From positions 86,287,018 through 86,351,017 of the forward strand of contig NC_084794.1 of NCBI RefSeq assembly GCF_963169125.1: a stretch of DNA of 64,000 bases, written 5' to 3'. Made by a program: the position numbers and the translations under genes. Positions 47,501 through 58,433 of this stretch are shown here, piece after piece. The notes under the pieces are model-generated. The model searched no databases, was not told where the DNA came from, and saw only the letters and a program-made list of their open reading frames with translations. This stretch comes from Humulus lupulus (lineage: Eukaryota; Streptophyta; Magnoliopsida; Rosales; Cannabaceae). The first letter of the stretch is position 1. Each line of letters opens with the position of its first letter.

Positions 47501-48673
47501 CTAAGGAAATTCTTTCTTCCGGTGTCCTTCTTGACCACAGTTGTAACATCCCTTGGTGTTTTCCTAGCATTCACCAGGATGTTTCTTCTAGCACTTAGTA
47601 CATTGCGGGTATTCTACATAACCCGACCTACTACTTCCATTATTCGTCCGTGCCCTTTTATCATTGTCAGACTGCTTATTGTCAGGATGCTTTCATTTCT
47701 GACCATTGTTGTTGTTGCTGGACTGATTTCTATTGTTGTGGTGGTTGTTGTTCCGACTAGTCTGAGGTTGATTCTGCTGTCTAGGCTCAGACTTACTGGC
47801 TTCTTCTTTACTAACATTAGCCTACAGCCTTTCTACTTCTATTGTCGTCTCTAGAACATTGGCATAGGTAGTATTTCCTGGGTTTGCTAACTTAACCCCT
47901 AGCTCGATCTTCGGTCGAAGTCCTCTAACGAACTTAGACACCCTCAGATAGTCAGTTGGAACCATTTCCGGTGCGAATTTAGCTAATCGGTCGAACTGCC
48001 GAGCATATTTTGCCACTAATAAACTCCCTTGCTTCAGGCCAGCGAACTCCTCGACTCTTGAAGCAATGACAGCTGAATTATAATACTTTTTGTGGAACAG
48101 CTCCACAAATTGGGTCCAAGTCATGGTGGCAACATCATGCGTCTGCTGGACTAAATCCCACCACATTCTCGCATCTTTCTTGAGTAGAGACGAAATGCAG
48201 GATATACGATCCGCGTTGCCGAGGTTCATGTGCGTCAGGATTGGCTCCACGTTTCTTATCCACTCTTCTACCTCGAAGGGGTTTGTAGTCCCTTCAAAGT
48301 TCAGAGTGTGTTGCTTAGGGAACCGCTCATAAACTGGCTCCATATGCTAAACTGGTTATGGCGCATAGTTCGCCACTGGCCATCCCCTATATGGACCAAC
48401 TTGTTGGGGTGCTGGGGCCATTTGCTGCGACTGTGGTTATGGTGGAAGCGAAGGCTGAGTCTGAGGTTGAGCCTGTTATCGTTGTTGCTATAATAACTCC
48501 TCAACTTGTTGTTGCAGTCTGGTAATTTCCACAGTGTTATCAACTGGCGGTGACGGCGCATTGCGGTTGGTAGTAGCACTTACTCCCCTTCTGCGAACTG
48601 GAGGGGCTTCATTGCTCACTGGAGCAGCGTTTGAGGCATTTCCATTGGTGCGAGCAGATCTTTGGAGCGACAT
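44508..48673 (-). pseudogene. Chromovirus gag-pol polyprotein, multiply broken
   Basis: Gag starts MSLQRSARTNGNASNAAP at 48673. The Retrotrans_gag region (48343-47822) has KKDARMWWDLVQQ and GLKQGSLLVAKYARQF. The protease site at about 47365 reads LFYSGATHSYIS, where the family has Asp in place of Tyr. RT is at 46960-46016, and its YVDD-type box reads [10 protein letters not shown] (about 46365), with the first Asp replaced by Asn. RNase H has [17 protein letters not shown]. The integrase zinc region ([15 protein letters not shown]) is present, but around 45050 the reading jumps from a GLP segment to the C-terminal domain (FKIGDQVFLKISPMKG), so most of the catalytic D-D-E core is missing. The end (VLWINSSEREDMLARYPELFGK, split here as VLWINSS and YPELFGK) is chromodomain-like. 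Stops and frameshifts occur throughout. Confidence 0.88.
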
Positions 48674-49388
48674 CTCAGTAAACTTCTGACAGTTGAGAAA
48701 AACATGTTAGAACTTTACCCTAATAGGCTCCAAGGAAAAAACTTAATCTAAACAAAACATAACTCAGACCTATTAATTATGACTTCTTATGAAAATTATA
48801 TAATCCTTCTTTATTATTAGAGTGGGTTTCTATACTTAGAAAAATAAGCCATCTTTATTATTTTCTAAGTCTGTTTCTAATCATCCTATATGACTTAATT
48901 CTCAGGTTCGAAACTCATCTTTGTTCCAAAGTTAACCATATTGAGGGAGGGCTGGGATCAGTAAAATCGTTCCCACTACTATGGCCCCCTAACTCTCAAT
49001 ATAGAAATTTGGTTCATTGATTAGTATCCACCCTCACCGAACTTAGTCATTATTTATTTTATTATTTATTATGATTGCAAAAGAAAATCAAACTCATACA
49101 TGTTAAAAAAAATAACATTGATATTAATTTGGAATTTTTTTTCACTATTTACAATCCTAAAAGAAAACAAATAATAAATTAAAATAAACAAGAAAACTAA
49201 TCTATTCTAAAAATCGGGATCTTCTACATCCGATCCTTTATCTAGCATATCGTCATCTATCTCTTCATAGTCATCATTGTCTTGTGCCTCAAAATGCCAT
49301 CGAGGAAGATTCGTAAAAATTCTATGCTTTTGTTCATTTGTAAACTGAAATTCCATTTTTGAAGTGAACCTAAGTATGAGAAAATAAT
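48674..49388 (-). other. Chromovirus leader upstream of gag
   Basis: Noncoding leader except for the small ORF at 49207-49356. AT-rich, with no other supported feature. Confidence 0.5.
49207..49356 (-). CDS. 49-aa acidic ORF upstream of chromovirus gag
   Basis: It starts MEFQFTNEQKHRIF and ends GSDVEDPDF, and is very acidic in the second half (DNDDYEEIDDD). It lies between PBS and gag in the same orientation, in a long leader of about 1.1 kb once the solo LTR is removed. I do not recognise it. It may be the end of a leader ORF that also includes the segment at 51517-51245, now split by the solo LTR. Chance is possible at this length. Confidence 0.35.
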   Translation of the reverse strand: MEFQFTNEQKHRIFTNLPRWHFEAQDNDDYEEIDDDMLDKGSDVEDPDF

Positions 49389-51236
49389 TGTTAGGAAAAC
49401 TTATACATGATCTTTATTTATTTTCATATATATCTAATATTAAACAAATTAATATGAGATAGCCTAAAACATGTTTCTAAAATTGAATTCAAAGAGAAAT
49501 AATGAATAGAGTACTTACAGTATACGCAGCGGAATTAAAGAGTCCTTCCTTTAGTTTCTCTAACTCATGTATCCTCTCTGTCACAGATTATTATCAAGAA
49601 ACTGAACCGATCTTCTGTTTTCTTCACAATGTTCCAATGTATCCTTAGAATCACCTAGAATAGTGTGGGGAATTCTCAACACATGAGATAGATATAGAGA
49701 GAAGAAGAGAAAATAACAAAGAGGCTTAGAAAAGGACTTGTGTTTAGAGAGAATCTAAAACTATCAGAAAACAAGTGATTAAACTTGTGTTTTGACTTCT
49801 CTCTAAGCACTCATTTTATAGACTCAATTAAGCCATTTAATTTAATTGAAAAATCAATAAAATAATAGTCATTTTAAAGCCCTAGGTCGAAATTATGATG
49901 AGCTTTAAGCCCGTGAAATTTTCTATTTGATTATAAGCCCATTAGACTTAAAATCAATGCCTGTATTATTTTCTATTGATTTAATTAATTAAATAATTAT
50001 TTAATTCCTTTATCAAATTAATTATTTATAATTTGAACCTTGATTTAAACTTATTTATTAATTTAGATACCAATTTATCTTAATTAATAAATCTGCCATA
50101 ATTTCTCTTTTCTTCTCAAAATTACATAACTCTGTGAAACTATCCAAAATTGACCTGGTCAACTTTGATAATTCTAATTGATAATTAAATTAATTAATTG
50201 AGACTATCTAGATGATTTTATCCAAGGTACAATGGGGACCATGGGCCTATGAAATCAAGCTCCAATAAGTTATCATAAATCTAACAAATAAATTTACTAA
50301 CTTATTAATTCCTCGTGACTACACTATAAACTCGGAGTTGCACTCTTGAATCCATAGAACGCTCTATAAAAAATATAGATACCCTATTAATTATCCATTG
50401 TTACAACCATAATTGTCACTCAATCCTCTATAGACGGTCTACAATGAGATAGGACTAAAATATCGTTTTACCCCTCATTGTATTTTATCCTTAAAACACT
50501 TAGTTCCTTGTAAATGACATTTCAATAAACTAATTTAATTACTGAAATGAGATCTCTATCATTTAACACCTTGAATCAAACTAAAAGGAAACCATCGTTT
50601 CATTTCTTCATCAGAAGCTATAGATGTTCATATCTATGATTAACACTCCCACTCAATTATACTGCCGAGTTCCCAAGATGTAAGTGTGGGCTAGTCCTTA
50701 GGGTAAGTTGGTAACGAACAAGTCAAAGAACTCAAATAATACAATCTGTTAGAATACTAACCACTCAGAATTGAGATTGAATTGACCTATGGTTAACTAA
50801 ATGATATGACTAGAATAGATAATAATGGTATGTTTACTTATCTTATCAATTGTCAATATCGGTCCAGTTCGATGTAACAAATACATCCGATCTTATCTAC
50901 TTTGCTAATGTTTTTGAAAGAACATAACACTGTAATGTGTAAGTAGATCATATCGTAGATTGTCAAGTCAATGTAAATACTGTGCACTGACTAATCTTAG
51001 GACTAAATTATTTTGAACATATAATCATATTTATATTCCACTGTGATTACGTCACTATAAATAAGACTAGCTATATGCTCGGGATTTTATAGAAGTTTAT
51101 ATTAAACAAATAATCATGAAAATAAAACATGTGAGCAAAGTGATTGACCAAGTCAAAAAATGATTTATATTCTTTTATTGATAATAAATGAGATTACAAA
51201 GAATTTGGGTTTTAATTAGGGCATAAAACCCCAACA
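49389..51236 (-). mobile_element. Solo LTR, family A copy 1
   Basis: On the minus strand it reads TGTTGGGGTTTTATGCCC ... TTTTCCTAACA. A perfect 5-bp duplication ATAAT flanks it at 49384-49388 and 51237-51241. There is no internal coding region; a TATA-like tctataaaatgagtg (minus) lies near 49810. It is the inverted sister of the copy at 61094-62915. A solo LTR forms when the two LTRs of a full element recombine. The superfamily is not determined. Confidence 0.92.
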
Positions 51237-51244
51237 ATAATATC

Positions 51245-51517
51245 TCATAGCTACCGGCAATTCATCTTCATCATCTATCGTCTCCCAAATTTCTTCTAAG
51301 GCTGCAATCACAGTAGGATAAGTCTAATTACTAAAACGTATTGCTCTGTTGATCTCATCATGATTTGCTTAGATTCTTGGAGGTGACCTATCTCCATGTG
51401 GAATAAAAGTAGTCTTCGAGTGATTCTTTCTTGCACTCCTATGGCATTTCTCGGTTCTCTAATCCTTTTTAGGGTCTTAATGGCTCGGATATCCTCATAA
51501 TTTAATGCTCCATTCAT
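51245..51517 (-). pseudogene. Coding-like segment in the chromovirus leader
   Basis: Starts MNGALNYEDIRAIKTLKR and shows protein-like composition (QERITRRLLLFHMEIGHLQE), then a frameshift near 51320, then ALEEIWETIDDEDELPVAM up to the solo LTR insertion. Not recognised. Position between PBS and gag suggests an accessory leader ORF of this chromovirus group. Confidence 0.4.
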
Positions 51518-51655
51518 TCTTAACTGAAAACATAAAGGCTAAAATCGTTAGCTATACATATAAATATAATAACTATAATCATAAAGACTTACTTGGCGGT
51601 TAGATCTGGAGCTTTGAGTGTGTGTATCGAGGAGAACTTCATGCGGATGAACCGT

Positions 51656-51672
51656 TGCTCTGATACCAACTG
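51656..51672 (-). promoter_or_regulatory. tRNA-iMet-type primer binding site
   Basis: Minus-strand GTTGGTATCAGAGCAAC directly follows the LTR end (GGGTCTTTACA). TGGTATCAGAGC is the classical complement of the plant initiator Met tRNA 3' end. Confidence 0.9.
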
Positions 51673-52091
51673 TAAAGACCCAACTAATTCTAGACCTTGG
51701 ACCATTAAAACTACTATACAAAGATACTAATCTTAAGAAAAACTTTCATACAAAATAGTCATAACTTTATTAAAATACTGTAAAACAAAGGTTAAAATAC
51801 ATAAAATTCGGGGTAGGATATGGGATCCAATTATTTGAAATAAAACATAACTGAAATATTTAACAAATTTGTTACAAAATTAGGTGCGGAAAATACATAT
51901 AAAGCATAACTGAAATGACTAAAAACAACTTCGTCCTTGAATCGTTCATGCAGTCCACCGAATCCATTCTCCCTCAATACACAATCCCAAGCTGCAAGAA
52001 TCTTACCGTCGCCATAACTATTTCCCTGCACATATACAACAAAGGAATGAGCCTAATGCCAAGCAAGGAAAATCTACTACAAGCATGAAAC

Positions 52092-53039
52092 ACCCCGAAG
52101 TCACCCACGGGCATAGGTGATAAGCACGTGGCCTCGCCAGGCGTCTAAGTGGGCGAGGCGAGATGCCTCCTTCGCAAGGCCTCCCTTGCGGTGTGGCTTG
52201 GACCCAGATGTGTGGGGTGACAGGGCGACGACCTCTTGAAAAGACGATGGCCCGAAGGGCCTCTCGAGGGCGCGCGTGCGATGGGCCTCGCGCGGACCTG
52301 CACACGGAGTGCCGTTGACGGCCTCGCTTGGTGCCAGCCCTACGTCGGCCTCGTGAGATGCATGGCGCCTGGTGGCCTCGCAAGATGGGTGGCCTCGCAG
52401 GATGGAAGGTGGACGAGGGCCTCGCTTGGTGCCAGCCCCTACGTCGGCCTCGCGAGATGCACGACGCTTGGTGGCCTCGCGAGATGGGTGGCCTCGCCCA
52501 TGTATTGGCCTCGCGGGATGGAAGGTGGCCGAGGGCCTCGCTTGGTGCCAGCCCCTACGTCGGCCTCACGAGATCCACGACGCCTGGTGGCCTCGCCCAT
52601 GCGTTGGTCTCGCGGGATGGAAGGTGGCCGAGGGCCTCGCTTGGTGCTAGCCCCTACGTCGGCCTCGTGAGATGCAAGGTGGCCGAGGGCCTCGCGAGAT
52701 GGGTGGCCTCGCGGGATGGAAGGTGGCCGAGGGCCTCGCTTGGTTCCAGCCCCTACGTCGGCCTCGTGAGATGGAAGGTGGCCGAGGGCCTCGCGAGATG
52801 CACGGCGCCTGGTGGCCTCGCGAGATGGGTGGCCTCGCCCATGTGTTGGCCTCGCGGGATGGAAGGTGGCCGAGGGCCTCGCTTGGTGCCAGCCCCTACA
52901 TCGGCCTCGTGAGATCCACCGCGCCTGGTGGCCTCGCGAGAGGGGTGAGGTGAGGTGCGATGGCTTCCCGAGACGACGGTGGCCCAAGGGCCTTGCCTCG
53001 ACCTCATATTTTCTCTTGATGAAATTATGAGCGTTAACA
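52092..53039. repeat. GC-rich minisatellite inside the LTR
   Basis: About six units of roughly 97-140 bp share tcgcttggtgccagcccctacgtcggcctcg; each adds variable segments with gcgggatggaaggtggccga. It replaces about 80 bp of AT-rich LTR (compare 20651-20731). GC content is far above its surroundings, and repetitive Trp/Arg/Pro ORFs on both strands are artefacts. The source is unknown. Confidence 0.85.
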
Positions 53040-53160
53040 GGTATGCTAACTAAGCAACTATAAGCCTCAAAATACAATGAGGGTTTGCTAGCTAAGCAAC
53101 TATAAGCCCCAAAAACATAAAAGGGTTGGGGTTTTCTATTTAAGGAACTATAAGCCCCAA
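53039..53160. repeat. Hairpin-type repeats in chromovirus LTR
   Basis: Three units of the form ggggtttgctatttaa...aactataagcccc, matching 20729-20850; a diverged version lies at 56697-56735 in the related solo LTR. Each unit pairs ggggttt/g with agcccc. Confidence 0.7.
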
Positions 53161-54562
53161 TACATATATAAATCATAACATATAAAAACATATAATAGCA
53201 TAATCGTATAAGCATATAATAACTATCCTATTTTCTTTACCAAATGCCGGGATGTGAGAACAAGGACGAGATTTTGGAACACTCCTAACAACCATTAATG
53301 AGAAGGTGACAATTTCTAAAAGAAATGAACTAAAACCACTAAGAAGAAGAGCTTACCGAAATGAAACCTCAAGTTCAAAGAACTTAATTGCCTAACCATG
53401 AATGGAAAATAATGAGTTAGGATTTGAGTAGAGAAAAAACTATAAAAACTAGTGAAATATACAGAAATGAACTAGGAATAGGAATACCTTTGAATGCTCT
53501 ATAACCAAACTACACCTCGATATCGAAATATACACTATTAATCTTACTTCCCAAGTGTTTAATAAGCTTAAAATGATAAAGCTTATAACCCCAACCCAAG
53601 CGTTTAACACTCTAAAGTAAACCTAGTTGCTTGAAGGCTCTGAACTCAGCTTGAAGAATGAAAGAAATGACTAGGTACTAGGTCCTATTTATAGAGTTCA
53701 AGAATGAAAAAATCTTCTTAAAGCTTGAATAAAAATAATGACTTTTTAATTGAAAAATATTTGAATAATCGTTCAGCAGAGGCTTAAGACTCGGTCAAAA
53801 GATTCTGAGGCAAGCTAAGAGGTTATGGGTTGAATTGAGCTCGGTTTCAAAACCATTTAAAAATAATTCCCTAGAGCTGATATATCGCCAATGGTAGGCG
53901 ATATATCGTCTGGGCTTATATTCCCAAGGCTCGTCGAAGTGTTCGTGCGAAGTTACGTGTTTTCGTATTCCCCGAGTGGCGATATATCGCCTCCTAGAGC
54001 TGCGATATATCGGCATACGCTGAAATATTATACATGTAATTGCACTTTTTCAGCCTAATTTGAATTGAGTAAACAACTTTGACTGAGTCCTATAACGATT
54101 TCAAAGCTGCTGGCAGACTCTGAGATTTTCAAATATTACTCTTAATAAACTGTTCCTAAAAAATACTTAATTTCTCAATAAACATGCACACGACAAGTGT
54201 CATGATCTTATTGGTTCTATTTAAACCTTATTGTATAATGAATATCATCTTCATAATCAGCTATATTAATCAAACCTTACATTATAATTAATATTCTTAA
54301 ACTATAGGTTAAACTTATAAAATCTATAAGTGTTGCTATGAGGGTTCAACTAAGTCTCGAATTGAACCAAAATCCATAGTAATAAACATACTATAACTAC
54401 TACTAGCTATTCCTATTACTACTACTATCTAACTAGCTAAGTAAAGTTCTTGGACTACTCTACATCTGAAGCCTGATCCGTCGGTTGAATTCCCCTGCCT
54501 GCCATCTCTACGCTGGCCTCAATTACCCTACCCTTTTGTTTGAACCCTAATTGGGTCTTACA

Positions 54563-56136
54563 TTATTTTGGGATTGTCTTTGTACAAATGCATACCATTT
54601 TCTCTATGTGGTTGTCCTTTTATCTCAAACCCTTCCTTGAAAATGGCCATTAGACACGCTATTTCTTCATTTGATGTGTTAAAGTACACCAGTGACTTAG
54701 AGGCGTAGAAGTTCATCATTGTGGCATTAGAATTTAGAGCACCAAATCTAGACATTTCACACTGCAAGGTTTGTTCTTCCAATGGTTGGCTTATTTTTAT
54801 CTCATTTGGGGAAAGGGGGGGGGGGGGGGGGAGGATTTTGCTTCCATACCCCACCTTTTCATGACTAGTAAATTTGGAATTCTCCTCACACAACAAGACT
54901 TCATGATTGCCCAATATGTCTGCACAGATATCCATTGGTCTCGTAGAATAAGCAATTGCATTTGAAATGGTTTGTGCTCAAGGTATGTGTGACTTTATAC
55001 CTCGTTTGGCCGTCTCTAAATTTTTTGACGCCAAAGGTGGTGCTATTTTTATCATCTTCATGAGTGCTGATGAAATATCCATTTTCTTTTCTTATTTCTG
55101 ATTCTACTTTGCGATACATTTCCCGAGTGTAGAATTTGGAACACTATTCATAATATATCCTTAGTGCATCTGTTGGGTCTGGGAGTTGGGGGAGTATGTG
55201 CTTGCTCACGTAGTCATGTTGCCTCTCGATGTGCCTCATATTTGTAACTGTTAGGTCTATTGCCTTAACAAACTCTCGTAGGGTGTATCTTTTCAACAAG
55301 AATCTTTTAAGGCAAAAATTCATGGATTCACATCGTTGTGTTGTTCTCACTCCAGCAACAAACAGATCGTGGAGGTAGGTTTTTGCCCACATACGCCTCC
55401 TACTATAATATAACTGACACCATTTATCATCCTCTATTTGATAAGTCTCAATCAAGTCATTCCATTTGTTTTGAAACATCTCATCCAAGGAGTATGTATA
55501 CATTAAGTTAATGAAACATTTGGTGAACCCTGGATCATTTCTAGCTCTAGATGCATTTGTTGTAAGATACCAAGCACATAATTGATGGGTGGATTCTGGT
55601 AGATGCTCCTTTATTGCCTCCCACATTGCATTATCTACATCTATGAGTACTACTAAATGTTTTTTGTTGTTATGACACCGTAGGAATATTCTTAGGATCC
55701 ATAAGTAAGTTATTGTCTCATCTAGTAACAAAGCGAACTCGAAAACGCAAGTGGAGAAGTGGTGGTTCACACCCATTAGAATACATAATGGATTTTTGTA
55801 AGCAATTATCATGTAGTTTGTGTCAAATGCAATCACTTCACCGAATATCATATAGTCATTTCTTGAAGTTTTGTCTACCCAGAATACACTTGCAAGTTTA
55901 TTCTCTCCGTCTGCCTGGTGGTATACAAAAATATTGGATCTTGAGCAAACAAAATATCTCAGAAACCTAATGCACCTTCTGAATCTGTTTCCATTTTTTC
56001 TTCTCTCATTGTGGCCACCACTCGGTTGTACACATCTCTCACCTGACACGGTATTGTCTAGTAACCTCCCAACTGCAGGGCAATATGTGGCATAGTTTGG
56101 GAAGTCTTGATACCATATGAGTTCATCGAACGAACC
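54563..56136 (-). pseudogene. FAR1/MULE transposase, central piece
   Basis: The minus strand first reads RSMNSYGIKTSQTMPHIALQ, then after a frameshift the MULE transposase core: KLASVFWVDKTSRNDYMIFGE, VIAFDTNYMI (first catalytic Asp region), MGVNHHFSTCVFEFALLLDET, VLIDVDNAMWEAIKEHLPES (second Asp region), HQLCAWYL and RTTQRCESMNFCLKRF (Glu region). A TAG at 55144-55146 breaks the frame before FYTREMYRKVESEI. The SWIM zinc finger is CNCLFYETNGYLCRHI (about 54945-54900), followed by a frameshift. A 17-base G run (C run in the coding sense) sits at 54815-54831. The piece abuts the solo LTR on the right and the chromovirus on the left. It is a broken Mutator-like transposase or FAR1-related gene; MULE origin is likelier given the context. 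Confidence 0.85.
54815..54831. repeat. G17 homopolymer
   Basis: Seventeen consecutive G inside the FAR1/MULE pseudogene. It is a likely slippage and sequencing-error site, and length may differ between individuals or assemblies. Confidence 0.9.
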
Positions 56137-57959
56137 TGTAAAGACCTGACTGACTTAAAGACCTCGTACCTTTAAAACTACTAAGACATAACTAATATAT
56201 TTGGATATATATATATATAATAGAACTTTATTTAAAAAAATCCAAAAGAATACGAGATCCCATTGTTTATACATAAAAGAAAGAAAAATAAAACTTTTAT
56301 TTACATATTCAAAATACTAAGTGCGGAAATCATAAAGACATAATTAAAAAGATTCCAAAAATATCAACGTCATCCTCGATCGATCCCATCGGTTCATTCC
56401 TTAAGTGCCTCGCCCAATACACATGACAAAGCCACCTCAGATCTGTCCCGCCTTCCATGTTCATTTACATGCATAATCTAAATAAAAAGGAATGAGCCTA
56501 ATTCCTAGTAAGGAAAAACTACTAAAGCATAAACATAAAACATAAGACATAAAACATAAAACATAAAAATGGATTACAATATTAATGGCCATCAACTCAT
56601 TACCGTAGTATGTGACAAAAACTGTTATAATCCTCTTGCTACTATTTAAAGGTAGGTTTAGACACAACTATAGTCTACGATAATGATAAAAATCTTGGGA
56701 TTTGCTATCTAAGCAATCATATTTCTCAAGCGACTAAAAAACATAAAAGAAAAAAAACATACATACACATAGCACATAGCACATAAATCTAACTTATTTT
56801 CCTTACCGAAACCGGGGTATTGGAGACAAGTGTGGGATTGGAAACTCCTAAAACGAAACAGTGAAACCATAATTTTTCTAAAGAAAAGAAGATCTAAACC
56901 ATCAAGATAAGAACTTACCGAAAACCTTAACTTTCAAAGAAATCAAGCACCTAACCAAAAAGCCATTATAATGAGTTAGGATTTGAAGTAAAAGAAAGGA
57001 GTAAGAGGAATAGCAATGGACTAAACCTGAGGATTAAGAGTACCTTAGATATCTTAGAGCTTTGATCTATACCTCAAACATCAAAATCGCACTATAGCTT
57101 ACTTTCCAAGTGTTTAGAAAAGCTTAGATTTGAGAGCTTTTAACCCCAAAACCCTAGTGTTTCTTTCTAGAATGAAATTGGCAGCTTGAAGGCTATGAGA
57201 AGTGTTTGAAAGATGATGCAAATGGCTGAGAGAAGGGTCCTATTTATAGAGTTCAAGGAGTGAAACTAACTCCCATTAAAATGAATAAAAATGGGATTTT
57301 CTACCCAACAAATGCCCAGAACTAGGTCAAAATCGTTCAAGAGCAAGTACAAGCTGTTGAGGGCTGTTCTATCTTCAAATTCCACAGACATTTCAAAAAT
57401 GGTCATGGAGCCGATATATCGCCCCTATAGGCAATATATCGCATGCACCATTTTCCCGAGGCTCCGTGGTTTCGTTCATGCAAAGTCGATGTGTTTTTTG
57501 TATTAGCATAGGCCCCTATAATTGCGATTTATCGACTTACGGTGATATACTAAACCACTGTTTTGCACATTTTAAGCACACTTAAAGCTATTTAAACCAC
57601 TTTGACTGAGTATTACGAGATCCTAGCATTTGAGGGAAGGTTCTAGACTTCCTAGGTTTATCCTTGATTATTTTATTCATCTAAAATCCTTAAATCCTTA
57701 ATAAACACACATGTGACAAATGTCACATTCTTAATTATTCTATCTAAGCCTTAGGTTATAATAAATAATACTTCTAGGAACAACTTCAATAATTAAACCT
57801 TATGATAAAATTAATATTTCTAAACTATAGGCTAACAAAATCCATAAATATCTCTATGAGTTTCCAAATAATTCCCGGCTTGAACCAATATCCACGAAAA
57901 CTAAAATACTATAACATAAGATACTACTATCTAACTAAGTAAAATTTTGAGGCACTATA
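56137..57959 (-). mobile_element. Solo LTR related to the chromovirus LTR
   Basis: 1823 bp. It starts TGTAAAGACC on the plus strand and shares the leader wording, the TATA box (tcctatttatagagttcaag, 57238-57257), GATATATCGCC motifs and hairpin repeat with the chromovirus LTRs, but is clearly diverged. Flanks GAACC (56132-56136) and GGACC (57960-57964) are a 5-bp duplication with one mismatch, and joining them restores the FAR1/MULE frame (A-W-V-R-S-M). The 5' end reads TATAGTGCC in place of TG. Confidence 0.85.
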
Positions 57960-58433
57960 GGACCCATGCTAGCAAACCATCATACACCTCTCTGTTCGAT
58001 CTGAGGAATTGCAATTCTACTACCGAAACCATTTCATGATTATATTCGTGGCTGAATTTCTTTGCCAACCACATGTCGTTATCTTTTAAATGAACCACTC
58101 TCAGAGATGTCTGACATCCCGTGTGTGTGATTGGTTTTGGTCTTTTTTTTTGCGGTTAGGCATGTTCAAGTATTCTTCTCATCTACATCCTTCTTTAGAA
58201 CACACCCACCTTCTCACAGAGACAACCCCATCTCTTATCTTAACATCATCAGATCGTTTGATGAAATCCATCCATTTATCGTACACTTCGTAAAATGACT
58301 CCCATATATCAACAGAATCTAGATACTTCCCAACAATGTCGCTAGTTTCAAGTTCAAAAACTTTTTTATTTATATGTAAGTCTTCTACTATTGATGCCCA
58401 CTCAAGATTTGAACACGTATCTACGTTTACCAT
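57960..58433 (-). pseudogene. FAR1/MULE transposase, N-terminal piece (FAR1 DNA-binding region)
   Basis: The reading starts MVNVDTCSNLEWASIVEDLH. The FAR1-type domain has VGKYLDSVDIWESFYEVYDKW and RWVCSKEGCR, then after a frameshift HLKDNDMWLAKKFSHEYNHEM. In FAR1/FRS proteins and MULE transposases this WRKY-GCM1-type zinc domain binds DNA. The piece ends in GLLAWV at the solo LTR, where the central piece takes over. It is 5' of the other two pieces on the same strand. Confidence 0.8.

Larger units (their letters stand above)
20237..54562 (-). mobile_element. Chromovirus (Tekay-like Ty3/gypsy) retrotransposon, expanded by nested insertions
   Basis: Minus-strand element with 5' LTR 51673-54562, a tRNA-iMet-type PBS at 51656-51672, gag-pol 48673-44508, and a 3' LTR broken into 20237-21066 and 41900-42804. 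The ends read TGTAAGACCCAA and TTGGGTCATTACA. A microsatellite, two Tat elements and a solo LTR lie inside it. No 5-bp duplication is visible (TCTAA left, TTATT right), so one flank was probably altered by a small deletion; the interrupted FAR1 gene on both sides supports a single insertion. Order PR-RT-RH-INT with a chromodomain-like C-terminus supports the lineage. Confidence 0.8.
51673..54562 (-). repeat. Chromovirus 5' LTR, enlarged by a GC-rich block
   Basis: 2890 bp, TGTAAGACCCAA ... GGGTCTTTACA on the minus strand. TATA box (GAACTCTATAAATAGGACC, minus) at 53680-53698. Upstream of it, at 53878-54012, are four GATATATC-type palindromes. Without the GC-rich block it would be about 1.94 kb. 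It contains the unoccupied target of the Tat insertion (taccgaaatgaaacctc, about 53355). Confidence 0.9.

Noticed and set aside
52236..53215. ORFs of up to 258 aa with repeated Trp/Arg/Pro blocks
   Set aside because: Readings of the GC-rich minisatellite in the LTR; open in several frames on both strands.
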